A program made the translations under genes and the position numbers. Shown here piece after piece: positions 6,160-14,713 of a stretch of DNA of 20,377 nt. Where the stretch lies: assembly GCA_038150305.1 (NCBI GenBank), contig JAYOTG010000031.1, positions 1 to 20,377 of the forward strand, read 5' to 3'. Within the stretch, counting starts at the first letter, position 1, and every line of letters begins with the position of its first letter. Under the pieces are notes generated by a model. That model had not been told where the DNA came from and searched no databases. It saw only the letters and a program-made list of their open reading frames with translations. This stretch comes from MGIIa-L3 sp038150305 (GTDB taxonomy: Archaea; Thermoplasmatota; Poseidoniia; Poseidoniales; Poseidoniaceae).

Positions 6160-9100
6160 ATGCGCCAATCAATGAAGTCCCTCAGCCTCGTCATGCTGCT
6201 TCTGCTGTCCGTTTGCTCCTCGATGTTCATCGTTACCGATGTCGCCGAGGCCAACACCGTGGTCATCACGGAGGCCGTTCAGGTCGTCGACGGCGGCGCC
6301 GCTTCCGATCAGCAGTCTGCCGTCGGATCAGACAGCGAAGGAAACGTGCATCTCGTGTGGACCCGAAACGGTCAGCACCTGTGGTACTCCATGCTCTCGC
6401 CGCGCGGTGAGACCATGATTGACGCCACCCAAATCAGCAATTCTGGCCTCCACAAGATTGCGCACCCCGACCTCGTGGTCGACGAGGACGACACCGTGCA
6501 CGTCGTGTGGGCCGACCGGGCCGGTCAGCACTCCATCATGTACACCGCCCTGCAACCGTTCAAGGCGCCACGTGACGGTCAAGCCACGACCGACGGCACC
6601 ATTTCTTCCATCGATGACACCATCATTTCGAAGCGCTCGCAAAACCGCGACTGGCCCGCCATCGACGTCGACAGCATGGGCGCCCTTCACATCGTGTGGC
6701 AGGACGCCTACGACCCGCTTGACAAGTTCTTCGCGCAGCCTCAAATCTACTACTCCATGATCGAGCCCGACGTGACCACCGGATCCACGTTGACGCTCTT
6801 CGACGACACCCTCCTGACGCCGATCATCGGACACAAGGGCCACCCCGACGTCGTCGTGGACGCCAACGACTACGTCCAGATCGCCTGGGACGACACCCGT
6901 GGCGGCAAGGTCGAACTCGTGTTCGTCGTCGACACCTCCGGTTCGATGTACTCCGAGTGGGCCGACGTGTGCACCGTCATTTACGGTGGTAACTTTGCCA
7001 GCGGCGGTTACTTCCGCGGCATCAAGCCGATGCTCGCCGACGCCAACATGTCGGTCTACGAGACCATCTACGGGCTCGGCAACACCCTGCCCAGCGTCGC
7101 CCAATCCGGCAACTGTGCGGCCTACTACAAGGGCGGCCAAGGTCCCCGTAACACCGCGCTCGGCACGACCGACAGCGACAACTCTGGCGGCCTGCGTGTC
7201 CTGCCGGAGACCATCTACAACGGCAACACCTACTCTGGATACTCCGGTGAAGACTGGGGCCCAGGTACGAACTGGGCCTGCCTCTCGTGGAAGGACGCGC
7301 TGGGCAATGTGCCCGGTAACCCCCCCTCGACCTCCGACCACAAGTGGAACCCCAACGCCACCAAGATCGCGGTCCCCATTTCCGATGAAGGACCCAAGGA
7401 CGGCGACCCTGCGACCGGTGCGGACGACAGCGCCTCCATTGAGGAGGCCCACGACAACTGCGTGACCGCAGGTGTGGTCCCCGTCGGCCTGTACGGCCAG
7501 ACCTACGGCGGCGCGGGCACCGTGGAGTCTCACTTCCGGGATCTTGCTCAGTGCCCGAACGGCGTGGTCAGCCAGCAGACGCGAAACTGCCCCGGCAGCA
7601 CGACCCGCAACACCGATGCGGGCGGTCAAGTCTACGAGTTCCCCTCGGGCACGAGCAACAACATGAACCTCCTCGTCGAGGCGATGGTCTACATTTCCAC
7701 CAACAACTCCCGTGAGATCTACATGAGCGTCCTCGACCCCTACGGGAAGATGAACAACGACGCCCAGTGGACGCCTGGCGACCAGGGCACCAACGTGGTC
7801 GGCAACGGCTACGTCGAGGACACCGGTGCCGGCGCCGACGGCCACCTTGTCGTGGTCAACGACACCCGCGTGACCATCGATGACGCCTACTCCTTCCACC
7901 CCTCCATCGGCGTGGACCTTCAAGGCAACACCCACATCGCCTGGATGGACGGCCGCGACTACGGCTTCGAGAAGGAAGTCAACTACGAGGTCTACTACAC
8001 CAAGCTGCGCTTGCAGGGTGCGGGAGCGTGGGACGGCGCCGATCAAGGGCTGTCCACCTACGCCATCAAGAAGATCGACGACACGGCGATTTCCAACGTC
8101 GAAGGTTGGTCAGGCCTGCCCCAGAACAGCCCATACGGCGGCAACTCGGTCTTCCCGGCCCTCCTGACCGACGACCAGAACAACGTCCACATCGCGTGGG
8201 TTGATTCCGGCAACCTGACCGCCGGCGAAGAAGTGGTCTACACCCGCCTCAACAGCACCGACCTCACCGGTGACGGCCTGACGGCCATCGACCCATGGGA
8301 GATTTCGCCGGTGACCCGCTGGAACTCGAACAAGCTCGGACCAGAGAACGGCCGCCAACCCTCCATCGGTATGCCGCCCGCCTTTGCCAACGACCTGGGA
8401 AGCGGCGCGCACGTCGCGTGGTCGGACACGAACAAATGCAGCGATGAAGCCAACAACAACCGCTTCACCATCTGTTATTCGCACATCTTGACCGGCCAGG
8501 TTGACGTTGAGTTGGACGTCGGCGAGACCTACTACCACGTCATCGAGCCCGGCGAGCAAACGGTGTACAACCTGACCGTCAACAACTCCACGCCGGGTCC
8601 GACGGACTTGGTGGCTGACGCCTACACCCTCAACGTGTCCGGCGTGCCGCAGAACTGGACGGCGACGCTCTACTTCGCGAACAACCACACGACGATTTTC
8701 CCCGACACCGTCATTCCGCTTGCGGGTGGCGAACTGGCGCGCTTCTACATGCGCGTCAAGGCGCCCTCGATCTACCAAGCCAACGAGGACGAGTTTGCCA
8801 GCATCGTGGTGACGTCCAAATCAACGTCAGATCCGGCGATTCAATCGTCACTGATCACGCTGACCAAGATGGACGTGGTTCACGGCATCAACCTCGAGAC
8901 CTCGCACAGCATCGCGGACATCGAGCAGGGCCAAACGGCCATCTTCTCGATCACGATCACCAACACAGGGAACGTGTTCGACCGCTTCGACTTCTGGGAT
9001 CCTGCGACCCTCGAGGGCCAGGCCGAATGGGTCCTGCCTTTCGCTTGGCAGGTCAACTTCCCGACGTCGGTGGAGCTTGACCCCGGTCAGTCCGTCACGA

Positions 9101-11184
9101 AGAACCTCGAAGTGAGCGTTCCGACGACCGAGGATCCAGGTCTGTTCGTCATCTACCTGAAGGGATGGTCGGCCGGCGAACCGGTCAAGTCGGTGCAGCA
9201 AGGCACCTACGACATCCTCGAACTGCAGGTCTTCGTGTCGATCCGCTCGACAGGGAACATCGTGTTCGAGGACTCCGAAATCGACAGCCTCGAGCGCGTT
9301 CTCCCCGGACAGTGCACGGAATATTCCGTGCCGGTGACGAAGAACTTCGATTCCGGAGACCTGGTGTTCACCACGCCTGGTGCTCCTGAGGCTCGACCGG
9401 CCGAGGTCGACCTCACCACCTGGCGCACGGAGCACTGGACCGTTGAGGTCGACTTCCGTGACGCGCCCGGTGGCAACGCTCTGGGATTGAACGACCCGCG
9501 AACGTGGGAAATCCTTGGTGGCGACGATTCGGTAACCCACACGGTCTACGTGGAGGTCTGCGCACCCACCAACGCCACGGCCGGTCTCGGCCCTGCGGTG
9601 ACCCTGAAGGCCAACTTGGACTCGTATCCGCGCATTTCCGACTCGGTGCTCCTGTCGACCAACGTCATCCACGTGTATGATCTGGATGCAGGTGTCGATC
9701 CCGATACGGGCACGGACCTGTCCGTGAACCCCGGCGAGGAGTGGCTTTTGCCCATCACCGTGCGCAACGAAGGCAACGGTCCAGACCGTTACGACTTCCG
9801 TTTGGCTCGCGTGACCGATGCGGCCGGCGTTGACGTGCTTTGGGACATTGACGTGCCCCGAAACGCGCTGCAAGAGTTGTCCCGTGACACCTACCAGTCC
9901 TTTGAGGTCCGCATGAACGTCCCTGACCAGGTCGAAGCGGGCGCCTACACCGTGGTCTTCGAAGCCTTCTCCGAAGAGGCCTACCCCGACGACAAGGGCC
10001 GCGAGACCCGCTTGCGTGACACCTTGGCCTTCAACGTCCAGGTCAACGAATTCCACGACATGCGGATTTCGATGGATCCACGGATCGACAACCCGGTGAA
10101 GACCTCCGCGCCCGGTCGCGTGGTTTCCTTCGAGGTGAACATCACCAACTACGGCAACGTCCCCGACACCCCAAGCTTGCACAACCACACGAGCAACCGT
10201 GACGGCGATGACGTGCTGTGGAACACCGTGCCCGGCATGGGCTCGTTGTCCTCGTGGAGCGTCGAGTGGATGCAGGTCGAACAAATTGGAGCCGACCTGT
10301 TCACCACCGTGCCCTGTGAAGTCCTCCAGAGCACCGCCAGCGCCTTCCCTGAAGACCGCTGCGTCTACCTCGAGGACACGAACACCTGGCGCATGCCGGA
10401 GATGGACGCGTACACGACCATCGGCATGGTCGCCGCGGTGAACATCGGCACCGACGCGACCCTCACCACCCGTGACATCGGCCTGAAGGTGACCAGCCTC
10501 CACGGCGACGCTGAAGCCGGCGGCGATCACGACGACAGCCCAGAGTGGGCCGGAGAAGACCTCGACTCGAACGAGCTCATCGTGACCCTCCGCCTTCGTG
10601 CGCCAAACCTGAGGATTGTCGAAGCGGAGGCCTCGCAAGAGAGCGCCAAGGTTGGCGAGACCATCCCTGTGCGCGTGGTGTTGGCCAACGACGGAAACAC
10701 CCACGCCACAGACATCGAGATCATTCTTTGTGAACAGCGTCGCATCGACGACGACCTCACGCGCGAGTTGCGCACCGAGGGTTGCGCTGACGAGGACATC
10801 GTCATGCGCCAGGTCGTCGGCGCCATTCTTGCGCCGACCGACGCCGAGGAGGAGAAGCAGGTCGAGATTTACCTGCTCTACCCCGTGAGCGCGGGCAGCA
10901 AAGCCGTCTACGTGATGATCGACCCCAACAACGAGATCGTCGAAGGCAGCGAGCGTGACAACATCGTCCCCTTGTCAGAGGAACTTTCCTCCAACGCCCC
11001 TGCGCTCGACGTGGCGGCAGAGGTCGTCAGCGCCACGGCACTGCCCGGTGCTGTTGTCCTCCTGACCGTCGCGCTCTTTGGCGTGCTCTTCTTGGTCGGT
11101 GCTGCTCGCCGTGGTGCGGTCAAGGCCCGCATCGCTGAGCAGTCCTCGTTGATGAGCGTCCTGAGCGACGAAGACGGACTCTGA
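6160..11184 (+). CDS. Giant secreted, membrane-anchored surface protein: seven-bladed propeller with inserted VWA domain, Ig/CARDB-like stalk and C-terminal helix
   Basis: Length is 1674 residues. Residues 1-31 are a signal peptide: basic start, a hydrophobic core with LVMLLLLSV, then VAEA before NTVV. Seven propeller repeats of the form P-x-[IV]-x-V-D-x-x-x-N-x-H-[IV]-x-W-x-D...YY-x-x-L have their His/Gln-x-x-Trp cores near 64, 114, 177, 240, 592, 677 and 751. Blade 4 is split: it breaks after WDDTRGGK (243-250) and resumes at REIYMSVLDP (from 518). The insertion (251-516) is a von Willebrand A domain with VFVVDTSGSM (MIDAS DxSxS at 258-262) and a later IAVPISDEGP strand; it has several cysteines. 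From 780 to about 1610 come roughly six Ig/CARDB-like domains marked by motifs such as TNTGNVFDRFD, RNEGNGPDRYD and ANDGNTHATD. N-x-S/T glycosylation sequons are frequent. One helix (about 1625-1648) is followed by a short, mostly charged cytoplasmic tail. It is likely a cell-surface adhesion or ligand-binding protein; the ligand is unknown. Confidence 0.92.
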   Translation: MRQSMKSLSLVMLLLLSVCSSMFIVTDVAEANTVVITEAVQVVDGGAASDQQSAVGSDSEGNVHLVWTRNGQHLWYSMLSPRGETMIDATQISNSGLHKIAHPDLVVDEDDTVHVVWADRAGQHSIMYTALQPFKAPRDGQATTDGTISSIDDTIISKRSQNRDWPAIDVDSMGALHIVWQDAYDPLDKFFAQPQIYYSMIEPDVTTGSTLTLFDDTLLTPIIGHKGHPDVVVDANDYVQIAWDDTRGGKVELVFVVDTSGSMYSEWADVCTVIYGGNFASGGYFRGIKPMLADANMSVYETIYGLGNTLPSVAQSGNCAAYYKGGQGPRNTALGTTDSDNSGGLRVLPETIYNGNTYSGYSGEDWGPGTNWACLSWKDALGNVPGNPPSTSDHKWNPNATKIAVPISDEGPKDGDPATGADDSASIEEAHDNCVTAGVVPVGLYGQTYGGAGTVESHFRDLAQCPNGVVSQQTRNCPGSTTRNTDAGGQVYEFPSGTSNNMNLLVEAMVYISTNNSREIYMSVLDPYGKMNNDAQWTPGDQGTNVVGNGYVEDTGAGADGHLVVVNDTRVTIDDAYSFHPSIGVDLQGNTHIAWMDGRDYGFEKEVNYEVYYTKLRLQGAGAWDGADQGLSTYAIKKIDDTAISNVEGWSGLPQNSPYGGNSVFPALLTDDQNNVHIAWVDSGNLTAGEEVVYTRLNSTDLTGDGLTAIDPWEISPVTRWNSNKLGPENGRQPSIGMPPAFANDLGSGAHVAWSDTNKCSDEANNNRFTICYSHILTGQVDVELDVGETYYHVIEPGEQTVYNLTVNNSTPGPTDLVADAYTLNVSGVPQNWTATLYFANNHTTIFPDTVIPLAGGELARFYMRVKAPSIYQANEDEFASIVVTSKSTSDPAIQSSLITLTKMDVVHGINLETSHSIADIEQGQTAIFSITITNTGNVFDRFDFWDPATLEGQAEWVLPFAWQVNFPTSVELDPGQSVTKNLEVSVPTTEDPGLFVIYLKGWSAGEPVKSVQQGTYDILELQVFVSIRSTGNIVFEDSEIDSLERVLPGQCTEYSVPVTKNFDSGDLVFTTPGAPEARPAEVDLTTWRTEHWTVEVDFRDAPGGNALGLNDPRTWEILGGDDSVTHTVYVEVCAPTNATAGLGPAVTLKANLDSYPRISDSVLLSTNVIHVYDLDAGVDPDTGTDLSVNPGEEWLLPITVRNEGNGPDRYDFRLARVTDAAGVDVLWDIDVPRNALQELSRDTYQSFEVRMNVPDQVEAGAYTVVFEAFSEEAYPDDKGRETRLRDTLAFNVQVNEFHDMRISMDPRIDNPVKTSAPGRVVSFEVNITNYGNVPDTPSLHNHTSNRDGDDVLWNTVPGMGSLSSWSVEWMQVEQIGADLFTTVPCEVLQSTASAFPEDRCVYLEDTNTWRMPEMDAYTTIGMVAAVNIGTDATLTTRDIGLKVTSLHGDAEAGGDHDDSPEWAGEDLDSNELIVTLRLRAPNLRIVEAEASQESAKVGETIPVRVVLANDGNTHATDIEIILCEQRRIDDDLTRELRTEGCADEDIVMRQVVGAILAPTDAEEEKQVEIYLLYPVSAGSKAVYVMIDPNNEIVEGSERDNIVPLSEELSSNAPALDVAAEVVSATALPGAVVLLTVALFGVLFLVGAARRGAVKARIAEQSSLMSVLSDEDGL

Positions 11185-11187
11185 GCC

Positions 11188-11201
11188 TGAGCCCTGGCTC
11201 A
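11188..11201. terminator. Candidate shared 3' hairpin between convergent genes
   Basis: TGAGCC-CT-GGCTCA is a perfect 6-base inverted repeat in the 14-base gap between the surface-protein stop (11182-11184) and the regulator stop (11199-11201), and it overlaps the latter. No T-run follows on either side, so termination is only a positional inference. Confidence 0.35.
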
Positions 11202-11963
11202 GCGGCGTCGCTTGACGCTGCCAAGCCACCAGCGCAGGTCACTGTCCGGCTTGACGGCCACCACGTGACCCGCCCGCTCTGCGAGCTGCCGCTCAAGGCG
11301 GGCTCCGACTTCGTCGACCATGGCCGCGATTTCCTGGCGACCGAGGCCAAGGTGTTGACCGAGGGCGAGCGCGTCCAAACGCTCGTTGGGCGACTCCAGC
11401 AGGCGGTGGACCACCACCCGCTCTTCGTAGGCTTCGAAGTCGGCGTCCACCGCGGCTGAGATCCTGTTCTGGACCTGTTGGTGGAGGGCGATGAGCGCGT
11501 CACGCTGTCGGTCCAAAGCATCGAGTTGTTCGGAGAGGTGCCGGAGGTGGCTCAACCCTTCCCCAACGGCTATTTTTTTGCGGCCGCTGACGGCTTCAGC
11601 CACGGTTCGAGCGCCGTCTGGAAGCGTCGAAGTCAGGCGCATCGGACCGCCCTTGGGCAGGTCGCGCTGCTCGATGCGAAACAGGTCAGGCCCCAAATCG
11701 ATGCGGATCGAGACCGCTTGCGTGACGCTGTAGATGCGCTTGGGCGGTCCACCCTTGTCGCTGGGCACTTTCTCGTTGGTCACCAAGCCGCCTCGTTCCA
11801 GCTCCTTCAGGTGCTTGTTGATGGCCGGTTGGCTGACGTTGAGCAGGTCTGCGAGCTGCATCGGATAGTGCGGTTCCCGGACCAAACGTTCGAGGATGCC
11901 TCGACGGACGTCGTTTTGAAGCAAGCGAAGGGTGGTCGCCGCGTCGTCCATCTTCTCAACCAT
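11199..11963 (-). CDS. ArsR-like winged-helix transcriptional regulator with coiled-coil C-terminal domain
   Basis: Length is 254 residues from ATG 11963; an alternative ATG at 11951 drops four residues. Residues about 8-75 are a winged helix: a first helix LLQNDVRRGILERLVREPHYP, then QLADLLNVSQPAINKHLKELERGG as helix-turn-helix with recognition helix, and a basic wing (SDKGGPPKRIYSVT). Residues about 120-170 contain heptad-like HLSEQLDALDRQRDALIALHQQ, probably a dimerising coiled coil. The last 80 residues contain a second helical segment (LGQHLGLGRQEIAAMVDEV) that may be another HTH, ending in RWWLGSVKRRR. The layout resembles archaeal ArsR-type regulators of the COG1777 kind, unverified. 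No metal-binding Cys cluster is visible. It lies 39 bases downstream of the small membrane protein, in the same orientation; no promoter is evident in that gap. Confidence 0.85.
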   Translation of the reverse strand: MVEKMDDAATTLRLLQNDVRRGILERLVREPHYPMQLADLLNVSQPAINKHLKELERGGLVTNEKVPSDKGGPPKRIYSVTQAVSIRIDLGPDLFRIEQRDLPKGGPMRLTSTLPDGARTVAEAVSGRKKIAVGEGLSHLRHLSEQLDALDRQRDALIALHQQVQNRISAAVDADFEAYEERVVVHRLLESPNERLDALALGQHLGLGRQEIAAMVDEVGARLERQLAERAGHVVAVKPDSDLRWWLGSVKRRR

Positions 11964-12002
11964 TGGTTCAACAGTCGAGGCCTTCTTTGAAGCCGTCGTC
12001 CG

Positions 12003-12608
12003 TCAACTGAAGATGAGGGACGCATCCACGACCCATTCGACGATCCGACGGGGGCCGAGCGCGGCGTAGATCAGGGCCACGACGCCGAGAGCAAGGAACC
12101 AGAGGTTGCCGGATCCCGGAAGGGTGGCGTCGTACGCCCATGCCACGCCGAATTGTTGCAGTTGCTGACTGTCTTCTCCTCCGACCACGAAGCGCACGTC
12201 ACCGCTGCTGGCCGCCCAACTGAAGCCGCCGTTTGAGGACGGTCCACCGGCCAACAGCTCGACACCGTCCTGAGGGCACTCGTAGTAGCCGTCGCGCAAC
12301 GTGCACTTGCTCGCTTCAGTGGCCCGAGCCACACCGACCCAGACGCCGTCCTTTTCCCAGGAGACATCGACCGTGACGTCGACGCTGTCGACCGCTTTCA
12401 CGAGTTCAACGACGTCTTCGGACATGCCCCAATAGCACGTCACCTCGTCGTCATCGATGAAGGGCAAGCCTTCGTCCACGTCGCATGGAGGCAGCATGGC
12501 GGTCTCTTCACCCGCGTCGGAGACCAAGGCAGGTGGCGTGATCAGATACAATGCAAGCATCACCAGCGCCAAGACGGCGGCGACGATTCGCGTGATGTTG
12601 GCCAGCAC
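12003..12608 (-). CDS. Small membrane protein with extracytoplasmic Cys-containing domain, unknown function
   Basis: Length is 201 residues from GTG 12608. The start is supported by GAGGTGA at 12619-12613, which overlaps the stop of the upstream gene. A hydrophobic helix at about 6-24 is followed by an acidic extracytoplasmic region, a probable beta domain (about 55-160) with VDVTVDVSWEKDGVWVGVA, and a second helix at about 168-186, ending in a short basic tail. Cys42, Cys58, Cys102 and Cys111 could form two disulfides. The topology matches the upstream 315-residue protein (helix, outside domain, helix), so the two may act as a pair. No known family is recognised. Confidence 0.75.
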   Translation of the reverse strand: MLANITRIVAAVLALVMLALYLITPPALVSDAGEETAMLPPCDVDEGLPFIDDDEVTCYWGMSEDVVELVKAVDSVDVTVDVSWEKDGVWVGVARATEASKCTLRDGYYECPQDGVELLAGGPSSNGGFSWAASSGDVRFVVGGEDSQQLQQFGVAWAYDATLPGSGNLWFLALGVVALIYAALGPRRIVEWVVDASLIFS

Positions 12609-12612
12609 AGCA

Positions 12613-12619
12613 TCACCTC
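12613..12619 (-). promoter_or_regulatory. Ribosome binding site embedded in the stop of the upstream gene
   Basis: On the minus strand GAGGTGA starts at the second base of the upstream TGA stop (12620-12618) and lies 4 bases before GTG 12608. This arrangement implies translational coupling of the two membrane proteins. Confidence 0.6.
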
Positions 12620-13565
12620 AGGGCCCGTCGTCCCACGATTCCCAGTCCTTGCCTGCGGGTTCCACGTGTGTGGATTTCGCCGGTTCACTCCGCGTTGCAG
12701 GCGTCGGCGCGACCCGACGGCTTGTGGCCACAAAGGGGTCACGAGGGCCGTCCTGACGCGCTTCAGGCGGCAGTGCGCCTTCGATGTCGCCGCGCATCAG
12801 CGCGTAGACCTGCTCGGTGGTGAGCATGCCGTTCGGCGCAACGTCCGCGCCTGGCGCACCTCCCTCGGGTTCGCGGTACGCTCCCGTGATCGGGTCGAAG
12901 GGCAGGTCCTGCTCACGCACCTGTTGGGTGGGGATGCCGAAGGCTTCGGCGCCTCCAGGAGTCATCGGCTGGATGTGTCCGTCCGTGCCGACGATCATGA
13001 CGCCCTTCCCGCGGCGGCGGCGCTCTGAGAACATCAGGGTCAGACCGACTGGGAGGATGAGCACGCCGAAGGTGCACAAGCCGAAGGCGGCGAGGATCCA
13101 CGGCGAGGAAAGCATGCCCTGTTCCATGGCGGGAACGTCCACCAACCACGCTTCGACGCCTTCATCGGCCTCGAGTTGAAGCAGGTGCTGGCCGTCTTCC
13201 TCGACCTCCCACGCCGCAACGCGGACGAAGACCACGCCACGGTCGACGGTCATGGGCTCCCACTCGCTGCGGCATTCCGAGGCCTCGAGGGCCGAACCCG
13301 TGTTGCTGTTCCAACCGTCGGAACGCATCAGGGTCGCATTGGCTTCGTGGTCTGCCGTGATGTAGAGCGCGTGGCAGACGGGACGAAGGTCCGCAAGCAC
13401 CCCTTCGCCACCGGCGACTTCAGCGACGTGGGTCGTTCGAGGGTCAAAAGCCTCGTTGAGGGCTCCGCCCATGGAACCGAAGAGGATGAAGCTCGAGAGC
13501 AGCATCACGCCGCCGAGCACCACGATGCGCAAGGGCCACGGAGAGGCCGCTTCCCGTTCGGGCAT
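12618..13565 (-). CDS. Two-helix membrane protein with extracytoplasmic domain and disordered cytoplasmic tail, unknown function
   Basis: Length is 315 residues from ATG 13565; an adjacent GTG at 13568 would add one residue. Helix 1 is at about 12-32 and helix 2 at about 156-180 followed by ERRRRGKG, a stop-transfer signal. Between them is an extracytoplasmic domain of about 120 residues with Cys64 and Cys98 (possible disulfide) and a probable beta-rich end (VVFVRVAAWEVEEDGQHLLQL). After helix 2 lies about 135 residues of cytoplasmic, Pro/Ala/Glu-rich sequence with a short motif (GMLTTEQVYALMRGDIEGAL). The tail ends DWESWDDGP, acidic with two Trp. It starts 47 bases after the Top6A stop and is coupled to the 201-residue gene downstream. 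No recognised family. Confidence 0.75.
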   Translation of the reverse strand: MPEREAASPWPLRIVVLGGVMLLSSFILFGSMGGALNEAFDPRTTHVAEVAGGEGVLADLRPVCHALYITADHEANATLMRSDGWNSNTGSALEASECRSEWEPMTVDRGVVFVRVAAWEVEEDGQHLLQLEADEGVEAWLVDVPAMEQGMLSSPWILAAFGLCTFGVLILPVGLTLMFSERRRRGKGVMIVGTDGHIQPMTPGGAEAFGIPTQQVREQDLPFDPITGAYREPEGGAPGADVAPNGMLTTEQVYALMRGDIEGALPPEARQDGPRDPFVATSRRVAPTPATRSEPAKSTHVEPAGKDWESWDDGP

Positions 13566-13612
13566 CACGGCTCTGCGTCGGCTCCACCGTCAAGAAGCCT
13601 CGCGCCGAACCG

Positions 13613-14713
13613 TCAGGCGAGTCCGAGTTCTGCCAACTTCTCCGGGAGGTACGTGTCGGTGACGAAATCAAGACCGTACTTTGCGAGGGACTGCTGCTCA
13701 GCCTTCTTTCCAAGTTCGAGCATCATGTTGATCTGTTCCTGCCACCATGGGTCCTGGAACCGCGGGTCGGTCAATTCGGCGTTGAGGGCTTCGATGTCCT
13801 TCTTTGAGAGGTCGTCGCTGGGCAGGTCGTAGGCCACGATGTCGTCTGCCGTGATGCCGAGGTAGGTCGCGGTGGGGGTGGCGAGGTATTCCGAAATGTG
13901 CGCGGTCTTGATCGCACCGTAGGCGATGGACGCGTGGATGCGGTATGACCACGGGTCACAGTCAGCAAAGACGACCACGGGCAGGTCCCACTCCTCGCTC
14001 ATGCGCTTCATGATGCGGCGCGTGGACCGCGCGGGCTGACCCTTCAGGTGGACCAAGGCGCAGCGGTGGTCTTCATCGAAGCCGTTCTCGATCAACCGAT
14101 CGAACATACCACCGGTCTCGATGGCCATGATGAAATCCACGTCATGCTCGATGAGTTCCAATTTCTCGGATTCCACGTTGTACGGCACGCCGTATCCGGA
14201 GTCACCGACGTCATCACGGGCGTTGATGCGCATCCATTCTCCGCGTCGGTTGCGCTCCTGCAAGGTGATGTTGCCAATGATGCGCGCACCGTCCTCCTCA
14301 GGTCGGAGCTTGAAGTCCTCACGCAGGCACTTGGTGACCACTTCGAGGTCCTCGGCGAGGTTGTTGCTCTCGTTCTGCGAGCCGAACTTTCCGTGGCCCC
14401 AGCCTTCCGAGATGTAGTACATCTCCCTGAGGGTGCTCGATTTGCCGGCGTCGATCATCTCCTCGATGAACTCGACCACGTGCAGGGCGCGAAGCAATTG
14501 CTTGGCGGACCGCAGCGAGGTGGCGTCACGGACCGAGGTGGATTTTCCGTACTTGTAGACGCCCAGGCGCGTGTTGAACGTGATGTTGTTCTTCGTTCGG
14601 ACCGGGAGCGTCATCGTCGGTGGCTCGCCTTTGACGATGCGGTCGTACATCTCGACGACGACGTCGTGCAGTGCGGATTTGGTCTCTTCAGGGGAATGCG
14701 TTCGTCCGGTCAT
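13613..14713 (-). CDS. top6A: DNA topoisomerase VI subunit A
   Basis: Length is 366 residues, normal for the family. With subunit B it forms the type IIB A2B2 topoisomerase that passes duplexes through ATP-dependent double-strand breaks. The winged-helix part holds the REMYY motif at 96-100; by alignment with Spo11 RDIFY, Tyr100 is the DNA-attaching residue. The TOPRIM domain shows ETGGMF (Glu199) and FADCDPWSYRI (Asp251, Asp253) for Mg2+. The ATG overlaps the Top6B stop as ATGA, and GGAGGGTGA lies 3 bases upstream, a strong coupled start. Its sequence is complete, with all key residues present. Confidence 0.97.
   Translation of the reverse strand: MTGRTHSPEETKSALHDVVVEMYDRIVKGEPPTMTLPVRTKNNITFNTRLGVYKYGKSTSVRDATSLRSAKQLLRALHVVEFIEEMIDAGKSSTLREMYYISEGWGHGKFGSQNESNNLAEDLEVVTKCLREDFKLRPEEDGARIIGNITLQERNRRGEWMRINARDDVGDSGYGVPYNVESEKLELIEHDVDFIMAIETGGMFDRLIENGFDEDHRCALVHLKGQPARSTRRIMKRMSEEWDLPVVVFADCDPWSYRIHASIAYGAIKTAHISEYLATPTATYLGITADDIVAYDLPSDDLSKKDIEALNAELTDPRFQDPWWQEQINMMLELGKKAEQQSLAKYGLDFVTDTYLPEKLAELGLA

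Noticed and set aside
6328..8046. 572-codon open frame on the minus strand opposite the propeller/VWA region
   Set aside because: Shadow of the coding strand caused by codon bias; no domain, and it lies across the MIDAS and propeller codons of the real gene.
8848..10704. 618-codon open frame on the minus strand inside the surface-protein gene
   Set aside because: It is antisense to a gene with clear domains and a signal peptide. The translation is Val/Gly/His/Asp-rich with no motif and no ribosome binding site.
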